The notes under the pieces: generated by a model
Told to the model about the DNA's origin: nothing
Database searches by the model: none
Seen by the model: only the letters and a program-made list of their open reading frames with translations
Made by a program: the position numbers and the translations under genes
In this document: piece by piece, positions 35,201 through 48,012 of the stretch
Numbering within the stretch: position 1 is the stretch's first letter
Layout: each line of letters opens with the position of its first letter
Assembly: GCF_014529535.1 (NCBI RefSeq)
Contig: NW_023503423.1
Location: 186,001 to 250,000, forward strand
DNA length: 64,000 bases
Origin: Bradysia coprophila
Taxonomy: Eukaryota > Arthropoda > Insecta > Diptera > Sciaridae
Direction: 5' to 3'

Positions 35201-37199
35201 ATTGTGTTCCATCCGCAGTAAGGTTATCAATGCAGGAACAACGAGTTTTATCGGGAAGCCTGCAAGAGTGTCTTCATTGCCCATAACCAACATTTGACAC
35301 ATTTCAATAGCGGCCTGAAGTTGCTGGCTCTCATCCTGAGATTGGAGTCCTTGCAACAACTGCTGAGCTTTCGATGAACTATTAACACCGATCGTACGAT
35401 GGAGCATATGGTGCATCCGGGGACCTGAAATAATTGTTACTTGAAACACAAACCAAACCATATAGGATTTCGAGATAGACACAGTGAAGAGCAGGTGAGT
35501 GAATTGGTATTTGAAAACATTTGCCTTACCTAGTGCACTGAACAGATTGGGTGGAAGTCCTTTTGTTTCCAGCAATGCTTGCAAATGTCCGACCTCTGTG
35601 TCGTCACTTTCCGAATCTGGATGCGGTGGTGCGGCTGCATTACTTGAACTCATATTGGACGTTCCAGCACTGCTGCTGGATGTTTGCTGCGATAACAAAT
35701 GCACATTGGAAACATCAAGCGGCGATGAGGTTGTTGGTGTTTGTAGCGGTTTGTTTAGTTTAACGGTGGGATTTGTGTGGATCGAATCATTGCTGCGTGA
35801 ACCGTCGTTAGCCATGGCTGCTTGTGATGTGGATGGTTCTGTGGCAGTAGCTGCGTCAAATGCAATTGATGCTGATGTGAAGCCACCCTTCGATGATGAG
35901 CCCTTTTTGCCAATCGGAGCCGTGCCGATTTGACGTGAATGCGATTGCGACGTACTCGCTGACGTACTGACACAGGAACCCGTCGTTGCTGTCGATGATG
36001 TACCTTTACAGTAAACAATCGTCACGTAAGAGAAACGTACCAATAAAAATGAATTGATGCAGCCCTCCAACCCTCCAAACCCCTTTTTTTATTTATTTAC
36101 TTATTTTCAGTACCGTCTACACTAAATAACCTCCATACAAACAACACACACTCTACGGGGAATAATGGTCGAGATGTGCGTCAAATTCGTCTCACTCTCC
36201 TCGGAGGGACCAGCAGTTTCATATGTTTTTTCGTTTCTCGTTTCACCCTGCCAAACAACCTAAGTGGTCCTGCGTGAAATAACGCTGACCCACATCTCGA
36301 TCATTATTCCTACATTATCTACACTTATTAAGTGTCTTTGTTACGTTTGCTATTATTTATTTGTCATATAAATTACCTTTGCTACGTGAACTGCGTCTTA
36401 GCAGACTTGGTGGTTGCCCCGTAGTATGTGTTTCTTGTGTACTAATACGCTGTTGGGGCTCCCGACCACTGCTACTTTTCGCTAAACGTGCCCCCAGGTT
36501 CAGAGTCTCCGGATCACTTTGACGGAAACGCTTTTTCGGTATGACTGACGACGAACTCGATTCTTGTTCGCTATTATCGCCACTAATGGTGCTGTTATGG
36601 GCCGCTTCCGTATGCGAATCGGACGATCTAAGTTTCCGCCTGCGTTCGCCAGATGCAGGTTTTTGTTCCGTAGCTGTACTACTCGGAGTGGTTGCTGATT
36701 TTTTCGTTGCAGACTTTCTGGACGTGTTTGCTTCCTTTTTACGTCTTTGTGCTGATTGTTTGTTTGGAGTGTATTCAGTGTCTTCCGTATCGGTTTGGCG
36801 CAGTTCGCTTGTGTCACTTTCACTGCGATAACGCTTTTCAGCGGGCGTAACGGTACTATTATTTTGATCGAAACTTTTCCGTTGCGAATGCGATCGAGTT
36901 CGACTCGCTATAGAGTTGATTGCTTCCGAATCCTCGGATTTATATCCAGAACTCTGTGTTGTTGACGAAGACCGTTTCGATGACGTTGACGATTGTTGTC
37001 TTTCGTTCGATGGATGCGTTTGATTTAATTTGCTTATACGAATTCGACTTCTACTTCTGTCCCTGTTATTGTCAATAGATTCAGACGTATGGGTATGTCG
37101 TTTATTTCTCCTACTACTATGGCTTGTTGATGGTGAACTTCTTTTAGTATGCCCCTCCGTCACTGCAGAGAGCAATTGTTTGCTAACCGATTCTGCCAT
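29247..37199 (-). CDS. ctrip: HECT-type E3 ubiquitin ligase TRIP12 homologue (circadian trip)
   Basis: Nuclear E3 ligase of the ubiquitin-fusion-degradation and chromatin pathways; in flies its homologue controls clock proteins. Exons (minus): 37199-36377, 36003-35530, 35424-33049, 32985-32656, 32589-32367, 32308-31933, 31867-31726, 31664-31297, 31232-30936, 30836-30305, 30238-30060, 29979-29778, 29704-29247; total 6780 nt, 2259 aa. The first 400 residues or so are Ser/Arg-rich and disordered. Then come the signature [18 protein letters not shown] repeats ([39 protein letters not shown]) and a WWE domain ([20 protein letters not shown]). The C-terminal HECT domain contains [28 protein letters not shown] [12 protein letters not shown], and the catalytic cysteine in [12 protein letters not shown], 34 residues from the end. 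A polyQ/Asn insertion of roughly 95 residues sits inside the HECT N-lobe compared with vertebrate TRIP12. I chose ATG 37199 because the upstream in-frame opening has only GTG. Extra 5' non-coding exons are possible. Confidence 0.94.
36150..36312. repeat. MITE in the first ctrip intron
   Basis: Inverted ends GGGAATAATGGTCGAGATGTG and CACATCTCGATCATTATTCC inside intron 36376-36004. Flanking TAC triplets may be a target duplication. The interior is unrelated and non-coding. Confidence 0.7.
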
Positions 37200-39212
37200 A
37201 GACGACACTGAGACATCCACGGTGTGTCATTAAACATGCCCTACGCAATTTTGATGCGGGCTGCTTGAGAAAAATTCGTCTACTTAACGGTGGTGATGTG
37301 TGATGAATCGGGAAAGAAGAATGTCAAGAAGAATCAATCTGAAATCAAAGAAAACAGAACGTCAGAAAATTGGACGAGTTATTTCACCTACAAATTCGGT
37401 TATATTTTTTGAATGGAAACAACAAGAGCGTTCCAATGCTCGGACAAGACAGAGTCGTGGGACACCTACTGTTCTCTTATAAAAGAAAGTGTTTCTGAAT
37501 GAAATATTAATAGGTGTCTGAGGACTCATTCTTGCCCGAATATTGGTGTGGTTACCCTATTGGGCCGGTACACAATTTTTCTTCGTTAACTTTCTAAACT
37601 TTTGACCGAACCCTTACAGGTTCGGGACGAGAGGACATTTTAATGTTTTACGTAAATAACTGTCGCATTAAAAATAAAAACTGTCAAAGTGAATTTTCGA
37701 CCCTCGAATTGACAGTTTTTCTATTTTCGGTTCTCTCAGCAAGCATGCAAAATTCGATACATCACACGGAAAAGTACTTTCGTTCTGTGTCCTTGTGTTG
37801 TAAAAGTCAGTAAAGTTCAGTCCTTATGACGTAAATGACTATGACTGTCATACTTTACTACCATACCAACATTTGACGATCATACATTTAAGAAAAATAC
37901 TTTAGTGCTTAGGAGATACGCGACAACGAGTAATCTTGTGAAATGTCAATAAAAGTTAAATCGCAACAATGAGAATAAGAGCCAATTTTTTTGGTGATTC
38001 TTTTCATTTTAGCAATTTTTTTGGCGATTCCTACAACGTATAAAATTACTGTTAGCGATGTTTATAATTTTGGCAATTTGAATTTGGCTTTTTCAAATTG
38101 CCAAAATTAGAAGTTCTTCCAATTTTGGCGATTCTTCCAACTTTAAAATAGGACATTCGATATTTTTAACGTTGCGAATTGGCAACGGTCTCGTAGAATA
38201 TCTATGAATAAGTGTTACATAGAAAACAAATGAAGGAAAAATCATCTTGCCCAGCCGCGGATCTGAACACGGTACCTCTCGATTATGACTGCTTTTATAA
38301 ATCACCAAAGTGTGAAAAATCATCAAAAAGAATCAAGAAAAACTTCTAATTTGGAAATTTATCTCATTTTAGCGATTTGACTTTTTCGGCCCATTAAAAC
38401 TGTACTGGCTCAAAGCAATATTGAACGCACAGCCTTAGTTCATCCTTTTACAATATGTAACATAAAAACCCTTTGTTCGTTCCTGTAACGTGATTTAATT
38501 AATTGGCGATCTCACTAATTTTCAAATCGTTCTTGAAAATGAGACTTGTCCCTTGCATCGAGAAGCTCATTTTCTACACTTAAAACGGTTCATAGTTAAA
38601 GGAAATTGGAGATGTCGATCAAATCTTAATTAATTGATTTTCGAAATCTTCCCGCAATTTAAATAAAGCTAAATCACCAAAGTGACCATAATCTCTAAAA
38701 AGAATCAGAAAAACTAAATTTGGAAATAAATAAGATTTTTGTCAATTCTTCTAGTTTAAGCGATTTGACTTTTTTAAATCGCTAAACTGAGATGAATCGC
38801 ACAAGAAAATTTTGTGTTCATAGTTCAATTTAAATGGAGTTCTCCGAATCCGTACGATTATGCATCCATAACGTTAAGATTAAAATGAAATCACGTCCCT
38901 AATTTTTAAATCCATTTTTTTTGTAATGCAAAATCACAACGCACTTGGGCTTGCATCAATTACAATTTGACGACAATCATTTACAAATATACCTTCTTAC
39001 ATACGTACACTCTCATCTATGGTGGACGTGGACGCATTTAACTAACTGATTCAAACCAAAAATAAAAACCCGAGATCCTTAATTTTTGTTTAATTATTTT
39101 ACAAAAAGCTTGCCTCGATGTGATTAAAATTCAATTAGAATACATGTAGCACAAAATCGGATAAGAACATTGATAGAACGAATCGATTGAACAAGAACGG
39201 CTATCCATTGAA
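37200..39212. other. ctrip 5' flank and intergenic DNA
   Basis: It probably includes the ctrip promoter. A small palindrome near 37668-37723 pairs AAAACTGTCAA with TTGACAGTTTTT, and another near 38068-38105 pairs GGCAATTTGAA with TTCAAATTGCC. A B-box-like GTGTTCAGATCCGC lies on the minus strand near 38260, perhaps a tRNA-derived SINE relic. No gene. Confidence 0.4.
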
Positions 39213-39329
39213 TATTTACGTATCTGTTTTGGACGGAGATTTTAGGCAATTTCGCGAGTTGTAGCCCGAACGAAGTGAGGGTGACAAGCGAAAGTGCCTA
39301 AGATCCACCGTCCAAAACAGATGCGTATA
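39213..39329. repeat. Palindromic element with CGAACGAAGTGAGG core
   Basis: Arms TACGTATCTGTTTTGGACGG on the left and CCGTCCAAAACAGATGCGTA on the right, plus ATTTTAGGCA/TGCCTAAGAT further in. The centre is GCCCGAACGAAGTGAGGG. Confidence 0.8.
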
Positions 39330-42300
39330 CAACGTTTTATGCCGAGTGACCAGATTAAGAGAAAAATTCTGTAATTTTGTCCCAAGGCATGAAAAACATT
39401 TTTGTTCAAAATTAAAAAGAAAGAAATAAAAAAAAAACGGTAATTATTGTTGTTAGTCGATAAATTACATAATACGCACAGCACATACATGCATACCTAC
39501 TGCACACTCACACACAAGCATCAATATAAACCAATTTCAATCAATAAATCATCCAGCAACAAAGGCGTAATAAATTCTTTTGCACTTTAAACAAACAAAG
39601 AAACAGAAGATACGAACCAACTGTTTTTTAATCGAAATGTTAATGATGGTGTGTGGCAAGTAGCGAGACCCCTGACAAATCGAACCCCAGTCTGTTGAGC
39701 TTAAGATTTCTTTTAGTTCGACCCAGTCCAAATTCACAAAAATGAAAAACTGAATTCGGATAAAGAGAACTTTTCTTTTCTCTTTTTGAACGAAAACAAG
39801 TCTATTTGAAAAGTCTGTTTGTTCACATAAAAAAAAGATGGAGTTCAAAAAAGACGATTACATTTTACACTTTACACGGAAATCTTTTATCATTTTCACC
39901 GAAGAAAAAAAGTCAATAAATTTATTTCTAGAAGAAATTACGTGGCACATAAACAGTTTTCGAACGAAAAAAAAAATTGTTCGATAATTTCAGCAAAATG
40001 GTTTTCACATCGAATCAACAAAATAACATTTACGGAATCCACTATTTCGTCAATTAGATTTGACTAATGAATTTCCAACTTACGAAATGACTGACACGAT
40101 TTTTTTTTATTTTAAATTTAATTCGAATAGAACGAACCAGAGCCTACGTTTTTTATTCTTATATCTTTACGACTAAAATGGCAGCTAAATCGTAGCTCAT
40201 ATGGAACTAGGAAACTGACTCCATTGTTGAAAAATATCATGGAACTGCGCAATCAGCTGTTCACCAGTCAATAATGTTGTTATATGGAAAGTAAATAATA
40301 AAATTGTGTGGATGTATGTGTTCGAGACATCTTTTCGAGACATCGTATACCCACCACTTCAACACGCTCAGATGTGTAGCGTACACAAATAGACGAGTGT
40401 CACTATACCCTCTTTGTTCGAATAAATCCATTATAAGATTTGCTTATATTTCTGTATTAGCAGCAAAGAAACGCACAGCATTATGTTGAAGCCACACACA
40501 TTTTTTTGTTGTTGTTTTGTAAACGTACGCACAGGAAGGTGGAAAAATGAAATGCCACATACAATACACATACATTCAAATCGTGTATCCAACAAAAGAA
40601 GTGATCAACATCAAAGCACTTTTTGTTTACAAATTGAACACAAACACTATTACAACTGTAGTCATATGCTTTTATGAAACAAAAATTCAACAAAATCATA
40701 AATAAAACAAAAAAGTTTTCTGTGTTTTCGAACGGTTGGAACTATACAATGTATGATGGAAGAGCGGGCACACAATCTTGTCGATTTACATAGACCTCAA
40801 TAAATTGTATAGAGAACATTATTTATAACATTTAGTCTGGGTTTGAGAACTGTACATAAGACTTAGTCGTTATATAAATGCCTTGTATGTATTGCGTTCA
40901 ACCTTCTGTTATATTTACAAAATTTTGTATCGAAATAGCCGTTCTGTGATTGTATGTTTTCGTTCAATTTATTTATATTTTATGATTTAGCACAAGTTAG
41001 TAAGTTAAGTTAAGAATCGAAATATATATTTACGAAAAATGGAAGAAGAATAAGTCGATTTTATTGTATATTGTCAAGTTGTATTTCCACGGACAACCTG
41101 TCGGTATAACACCAATAATACCAATAACACCACAATACGCTACCGGTTCTGGGGTGTATCAGGTCGAATCTGATCGAAATCTTGACTAGTCGCTTAATTA
41201 CAAGCAATTTAATTCGGATTTAATTCTAAATTAAACTTTAAGACACACGCAATAATTATGATGTGAAATTTGTAAATTAGTCATAGAAACCTATTATTAT
41301 TGCGTTTGAACATTTTGTCCATTTATTTCGTGAGGTTTGGTGTAAGTAATCAAAATTTTACATCACAAACATGAAAGCGCGTGTTTTAAAGTTTTTTTTT
41401 TCTTAAATGCAAAAAACCGAAATTAATCTAAATTAATTGAACTTGTAACTGGGGGATCTGTTAATTTTGGATACAATTAATCCGACACCGCAAACGTAAT
41501 GCAGTGCAGTGATTAACGTTCTAAAACCCAAAGTGTATAAACAACTGAAGGTAATGCAGACCATCAGCGGATCAGTTTTAACGTATCCAAACTTTGCATC
41601 AATATATACAGTGTAAACTCACCTCAAAGTATGGATACGTGCGTAACTGTGAATTTTCATTACCTATAGTGGTTTCTATACTTTGCTAAAACCAGCCATC
41701 AGCCAAAGAACTTTCCATAATTCTGAAATTTCCCAATATGTCAAAGTTGCTTTAATACAGCGGTACTTGTCACATACGCGTATTAGTAGGAAAACGGAAA
41801 GCGAATAAACAAAAATGAACCGCTGTCATTTGACTTTTGAAACACTGGGAAGTTATCAGTCAACTGGGAACAATGAAAAATTAAGATTCCATACAGTCCA
41901 CATACTTTCCACTTAAGCGATAGACATGGGCTACCATATAATCAAATTTGCAGTAATTATACGATTGCGTGGTGAAACCTCTTAGTAGCAAAGAAAAGAG
42001 GAACTTGCGAATTAGTTGCAACTTCCAAATTAACATTTAATTGTATCAAGAAAAAAAATTGGGATGCTTACTTACTAATTTGTCCATTTTGTACATTTTT
42101 ATTTTCGTAATGTGAAGAAATCGGCATTTGGGGTATCCCTATAAAAAAACACTTAGAGGCATCACCACTCGGCTGAAATAGTAACCTTCATTTGTGGGCT
42201 TCTTCGTATTTGAGTTTCGATGGATTCTCACCACATTCTTTTGTTGAAATATGTAGCGGAATGACGACGAATGTATAAGTCTTGATTAACATAACAATGT

Positions 42301-42839
42301 AAAGTTAACGATAAATTACTTTTGTTTTCTTGCGCGATGCGGCAATATCGGTTTTTCGATTTTTCTGGTCACAAGACAACAAAGTACCGTACTGTCTTGC
42401 TGGCCATTTTTTGTTGAGGCGCGAGGGATCGTCCCACACTTCTCAACATAATTCCCTTGACTGAAAGTCAGTGTCTTACACCAGAAAATACCGAAAAATG
42501 TGGGTAACAAAAAGGTTCACTGTGATTGAAAATGTAGCAACTGCTATGAAAAACGTTAAATGTGGGTAACAAAAAATCGTTGAAGGCAAGATAACTTGAG
42601 TAATTTTTAACCAATTTGGATGATTCTTTTGTGTAATTAAAATCCCGAGGCTATGTTCGAAGATGGACTATCTGGAAGCTATCCGAGAAAAACGGAATTT
42701 TAAACTGTTGATCATAGCCTCAATTAAAAAAGATTACTTTGATGAAATTTGATTTTGTTTGGTAGTGTGGGTAAATCATATAAGTTTGTTTTCGACGTGC
42801 ATGAAACAGTAGGATGAATAATCTCATCATTCGATGACC
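39330..42839. other. Gene-free AT-rich stretch
   Basis: No ORF with protein-like composition, no clear terminal repeats and no tRNA seen. It could be UTR or a long intron of a gene whose exons are not recognisable here, but nothing supports that. Confidence 0.35.
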
Positions 42840-42879
42840 ATCTTTTAACGTGTAAACATCTCTTGCTAGTGAACTACTA

Positions 42880-43015
42880 ACATCTTGATAGTTGCTAACA
42901 AAGATAGTTGACTAACAACTTGATAGTTGATAGTTGACTATCAAATTTGATAGTTGACTAACAACTTGTTAGCAGACTAACAAATTTGATAGTTGTTTGA
43001 CATTTATCAAGTAGG
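42880..43015. repeat. Cluster of short interspersed repeats (TTGATAGTTGACTAACAA)
   Basis: At least six copies of TGATAGTTG or its near complement, alternating with ACTAACAA(C/A)TT and TATCAAATTTGATAG. The motif is itself partly palindromic. Confidence 0.65.
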
Positions 43016-43202
43016 TAGTTTTTTCCTCCCTTTACAAGCACCTCTTACGCCAGCCAAATGCCTGTTATCAAATTAACACACTTGTGTAAGTGTAAGAAAT
43101 TGTAATAAAAAAGTTAAAATTCTGGAGGCAATATAAGATGAATTATCTCAACTAATTTCTGAAGATTTTTTTTTAATACAAATGAATCAAAAAGAATATT
43201 GT

Positions 43203-43272
43203 AAAAATGTTACGAGTTTGAAGTTTGCCAGAGCGAAGCGAGGGCGTAATTCACACGAGTCGTGACATTTTA
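43203..43272. repeat. Imperfect palindrome with AGAGCGAAGCGAG core
   Basis: AAAATGTTACGAG on the left and CGTGACATTTT on the right, around TTTGCCAGAGCGAAGCGAGG. Confidence 0.55.
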
Positions 43273-43577
43273 TTCACGATTGAAGGTTTTGTGAATGGGA
43301 AATCGAGAGATTATTTTTTCTCGGTATACCAATTTACCGAAAATATTGGTAAACTGACTTATTTTTAACGATGAACCAAAAACTAATTAAGTTCATTTAT
43401 TACCATGTCACCATGTGAAGGTATATTAAGTACAGGGGGAACTTCTTTTTTTTTACGCAAAAGTGTAAGAGAAGAACATCTATCGCTTCTTTTTTATTTT
43501 GTGAAAAAGTCCTCGTTCCACATTCACAAAACAAACTACGCATCTACTCTGATGTAACAAAAAGGCAATAAAACAGA

Positions 43578-43665
43578 ATAATAGACAGCTCATATGAGTG
43601 GGAAGTTTACGGCCAGAGCGAAGCGAGGGCCGTAATCTACATGAGTCATATTTTATTTATGATTT
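43578..43665. repeat. Imperfect palindrome with AGAGCGAAGCGAG core
   Basis: Left arm with CATATGAGTGGGAAGTTTACGG, right arm CCGTAATCTACATGAGTCATA, around GGCCAGAGCGAAGCGAGGGCC. The core is identical to that at 43203-43272, 380 bp away, but the arms differ. Confidence 0.65.
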
Positions 43666-43746
43666 GAGGTTGATTGAAAATCTTGAAAAGCTCAAAAAGT
43701 GATCAAAAATCATTCCACCTTACGCTCGATGGTTTCCAAGATTTTT

Positions 43747-44576
43747 AGCCCCGTACGAAGTACAAAGGGGCTTATAGGATTACGATGCCGTGTGTAATTG
43801 ATGGAATTCGAAGCAGACGGTAAGGGCAAAGTGTTTGCCTATATTCATAGATGACGAATCTGCAATAAAAATTTTATCTGTCCGTCTGTCCATCTGTCCG
43901 TCTGTCCGTCACGTCGATATCTTGAGTAAATCAAATCCGATTTCAAAAATTTTTTTCCCTGAAAGATAGTCGAAATAGTGAGGCTAAGTTCGAAGATGGG
44001 CATATTCGGGTCGGCCCTTCGTGAGTTAGGGCCACCTGAGTGATTTAAGGTCTTTTGGTGATATTTATGGCAAAATAAACGATGGAAATGTAAATGACAC
44101 GGCAAATGATAGGTATTGTCAATACCATTCCAGGAAAAAAAAGTTTTTTAAAATCGGGTGAGTGGACCGTGAGTTAGGGCTTTAGAAGTGAAATGCTACT
44201 AGGGCCCTATGTGTATTTCACATATAACTCGAGTAAATTTCATCCGTTTTTCGTAATTTTTGTTTCATTTGGAAGGTAATCAAAGGCCGAATAGAATGTA
44301 GTTGAAAAAAACTTTAAATTTGGGTCCTCGGACTGAGGCCGATACTAGGCCCTTCAAAAAAATAAAATTTTTAGGGCGATTTGAAATTTTTGTTTCATTT
44401 GAAAGGAACGTCGTACGGGGCTTCGTAATTGCGCTATGCGCAATTTATAAGATGTACACAATACATAATAATTTTACTTTAACTACATTGACCGGCGCAA
44501 TAGGCTTACGGTCAAACTAGGGTGACAGACGCACTAGGGTCACGTACGCAATAGATATACGGGTTTGTACGGGGCT
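43747..44576. mobile_element. Non-coding repeat element with AGCCCCGTAC ends and a GTCCGTCT microsatellite
   Basis: Begins AGCCCCGTACGAAGTACAAA and ends GTACGGGGCT, giving 10-bp inverted ends. It contains a run of CTGTCCGT-like repeats at about 43880-43912 followed by CACGTCGATATCTTGAG. From memory, this combination is widespread in dipteran genomes as a non-autonomous repeat. A third GTACGGGGCTTCG lies inside at 44412. No coding capacity. Confidence 0.65.
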
Positions 44577-47571
44577 CAGTCGCAGCAAGCGCTCCGACTG
44601 TTCTGATGGCTCGTTTTTTGTAAAATTTCACTGTCATTTGCGTGGAGTCATTATAGTAAATAAATATATGTATTAAATGTGACAAGTTTTTATGAATACG
44701 TCAAAAATACATTTAGAAAAGTGTCAGTCAAGGGACCTGACCTGCCTAAAGACAGGACAGTAATGTACTACATATTTTCTATTTAATTGAAATGATTCAA
44801 TCGAATATCGAGTTTGACATTTTATGACAATGCTCACAAACGAAATTTTTCGTTAAGTTTACGTTGCTATCTAAATCAGCAGTAAGCTTTCTGTAAAGAA
44901 AGAAAATTGCTCGTAGCAGTTTGACCAGGCTCTGAGAAAAGTCAGCAGCTGACCGTTCAGTTTTTCGGAATATTTTCCAGAAAAACGAAAATGCAGGCCA
45001 GCAATTGGCAGACGTAGTCATTGCCAAACCATGGTTTTCGGTTGCTTTAAATTTCAAAGCGTTAAACGATACATTAGGGGTAAACCACCATGGCTCGTAA
45101 AATTTGTAAGTAATGGCAATTTCGTCCATATATTGTCCGTTTGACATTTCGTCCATATATTTTTCGTCAAAAGTCTACGAAATCGCCATACTCACGAACT
45201 TTACGAACCATAATGGTTGTACCCACATTTTCGTCTGCCACCATCGTGCGTATACGCTGTGTTAAAATTATAAGTAATATTTTCAACGAAACCAATTCTA
45301 ATACAAACGGATCGTAGAATTCCATTAGTTTCATGTAGTATCACTTTGATTGAAAATAAACATTTTCGTACAACTAGGTATACCTATTATCGCCATAAAA
45401 AAAATAAAATGAGCAGAAAATGAAAGTTCATCCTAAGATCTACGGAACATTACAATAAATGATTAAAATGAGTAAATTACAACCACATCACATCGTTATT
45501 GCATGAGATTCCAACAATGAAAACGTTATTTTTATTTGAATTAAAACAGTGCTCCAATTTAGTTGATTGTTAGTGATAGTGAATTGAGTTTAAAGTTTAG
45601 AGAACCTAGATACGAATCAGGTCAAATCGAATTTACATAATTCATAATGTCTTATTATAACCTAACTACTTATGTGTGTGTGTATGTGTAGATCTGAGTG
45701 CACACATATTAACGTTTCTAAATTTGAAAATGCGTGTGAAACTCACCAAATAAAAAAATGTGCGTTGTTCCGTGGTTTTTCAATTAATCAAACGAAAACT
45801 AATCTTATCTATAATTTCAGTCATTTTCGTTGCGTTGTGTAGTTATTGATTAATTTTTTTCCTTTGAAACTCTTCAATTAATAATCGATTTTTGTTGTAT
45901 GAAACTAAAGTAAAGCCCAGACATAGAATAAATATATAAAATTATATTGAACAACGAATAAATGTTTGGCCCAAGGTTAGCAAGAAATATCAATGTTGTC
46001 AAAGTGAAATCTATGTATAATATCCATACAGCCATATCATCATCACGTTGTTTGTATTCATTTATATACACACATATGCCAATGGGTCTTACATCCAACT
46101 TTATTAGAACTTTTTATTATGACTAAAAGTTCTGTATTATTTTCGATTTCTTTTTTTGTTTAATTAAAATTAATAAATTTTGTGCAAAAAAGAAGATACA
46201 GACACTGCTACCCTCATCGGTTAGTAAAATATGAGCTTAAACAAAGCCAAAATTGCAAATAGATCTCCAATACCTCAAGTTCAGTGAATGATGTGAACCT
46301 TCAAAGTTCTATAAATTCTATAAATGGATTCTGTTTTTCCCCAATTACAGTATTTACCATACAAATAATTCATACACGCACTCACACAATCGTACATGTT
46401 TCCATTCAACGCACACAATGAAATATAAAAAAAACGTATTAAAACTTGCCTTCCCATACCACCATGTATTCGATGTGAATATCAGCTCAATGTTAACACT
46501 TTGGTTGTAATTTAATGTACAAAACAAGTATAACTTGCCATGTGTTTCAAAACACAGAGGGTTAGTGACCCTATACAGTCTTATTGAACAAAAAAAAAAA
46601 AAAATCAGTATTTACGCACAAACATACATGAAGTGTGAGGGTCGTTTAGTCCATTGGTTTGTTTCATGCCAATGCTAAGCTGAACAGCATGAAAAACGTA
46701 TGATTGGAAATGGTAACTGTAAGCTAATTGAAATTTTAAAATAGATGACCAATATGCAAGGTTACGACGAAGGTCCAATGTTAGGTCTAGGGGATACAGG
46801 CAACGGGGTTTAATGTTTGTGAAAATGAAATTTTATTCTCATTCTCAACATTTAACGAACTAGCTCAAGCGTCGCAAAATTTCGTTATATTTAACACCCT
46901 GCACGACAAACTATGCTGTAGGTCTTAAAAATAGAACGCAGGAGAAGGGGAAAATGTACAAAAAGCTGGAGCGTCGTTTATGATACGAATAACTGTAGGT
47001 AACGCAAAAACCATAATTGTGTCTCAAATAGAATAGGGGACCCTATCGCGTGAACTTTAGTGAATCTTCATTCTTATTTCAGTAAACCTTATGGTTTCCG
47101 AAGAACCTTTGAAAGTTCCCGGTAAAAGATACAGTTCATGGTAGAACAAAATTCAGCCCTTAGTGAATTCTATTAAAATTGTAACTGCAAGACTGTGATT
47201 TCAACTGAATAAAGGGACGTAGTGGTTTTCTGTGAGTTTATCATAAATTATGCCCGACCTGACAAGTTGAAGATTTTCGCGAAAAAGACAATTACTGAAG
47301 AATGTGCTCTCGTTTTGTTTGCAATGACAGTCGCTTCAGAATGATTTTTTTTTCGGGCTTATTACTCGCACTTGATTTAAATTCAATCAGTGACAGTTTT
47401 GAGACAAATCACTCAAATCCACTCTCTATTCTGCTAGAAGGATAGTCAAACGGCCATAAATGTTATTGGCTTTTAAAGAAATTGTCACAAAATGAAAAAA
47501 ATGGGAAAATAGAAATGTTCAAGAAATGAATGGGAAATTTCCAGTGAATAAATAGTTATTTTCCTTACGCA
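44577..47571. other. Gene-free AT-rich stretch
   Basis: A 119-codon minus-strand ORF at 44797-45156 has no recognisable domain and is probably chance. A 15-A run lies near 46590. Nothing else is supported. Confidence 0.35.
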
Positions 47572-47660
47572 TGCTAAAATGCTTTTTTAGCGAATGAGAA
47601 GTTTCCAGCTCGAGCCGGAGGCAAGTGCTGGAATCGAATTCGCTAAAAAAATTAGCATAA
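47572..47660. repeat. Palindrome with CGAGCCGGAGGCAAG core
   Basis: ATGCTAAAATGCTTTTTTAGCG on the left, CGCTAAAAAAATTAGCAT on the right, centre TTCCAGCTCGAGCCGGAGGC followed by AAGTGCTGGAA. Confidence 0.7.
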
Positions 47661-47905
47661 TCTAGGAACAACGTTTTTCTTACACGACGTTGGAAATACG
47701 CGATGAAGAAGCGATGACAATAGTTAGGAAAAGGATATTTCCTTTACTAGGGAGGAAAAATGGACTCCTTCGTAAAGGAAAACGTTATACTACATTCGGT
47801 ATCCAGATGAGTAAAAGTATCCGAGGGCGTCTTCCCTTGTATAGTAATACTTTTCACACCTAATATGAAAAACCTTTTTCAAAACGCAATCGAGAAATAG
47901 TAATT

Positions 47906-48012
47906 TATACAACCGAGTGATAAATGCTTTTTTAGACACTCGATGTGTAAATTGTCACTCGAGGACAATACACATCGTGTGCCTAAAAAATCATTTATCA
48001 CCGAGTTGTATA
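47906..48012. repeat. Hairpin element
   Basis: TATACAACCGAGTGATAAAT on the left and ATTTATCACCGAGTTGTATA on the right, with inner ACACTCGATGTG and CACATCGTGTG. The loop near 47950-47970 contains CACTCGAGGACAA. Arms of about 42 nt with few mismatches. Confidence 0.8.

Noticed and set aside
35499..35933. 144-codon plus-strand ORF
   Set aside because: Antisense of the Ser/Thr-rich ctrip exon; its composition follows from that exon.
44797..45156. 119-codon minus-strand ORF in the gene-free interval
   Set aside because: No domain, signal peptide or splice context, and mixed composition. Most simply a chance ORF.
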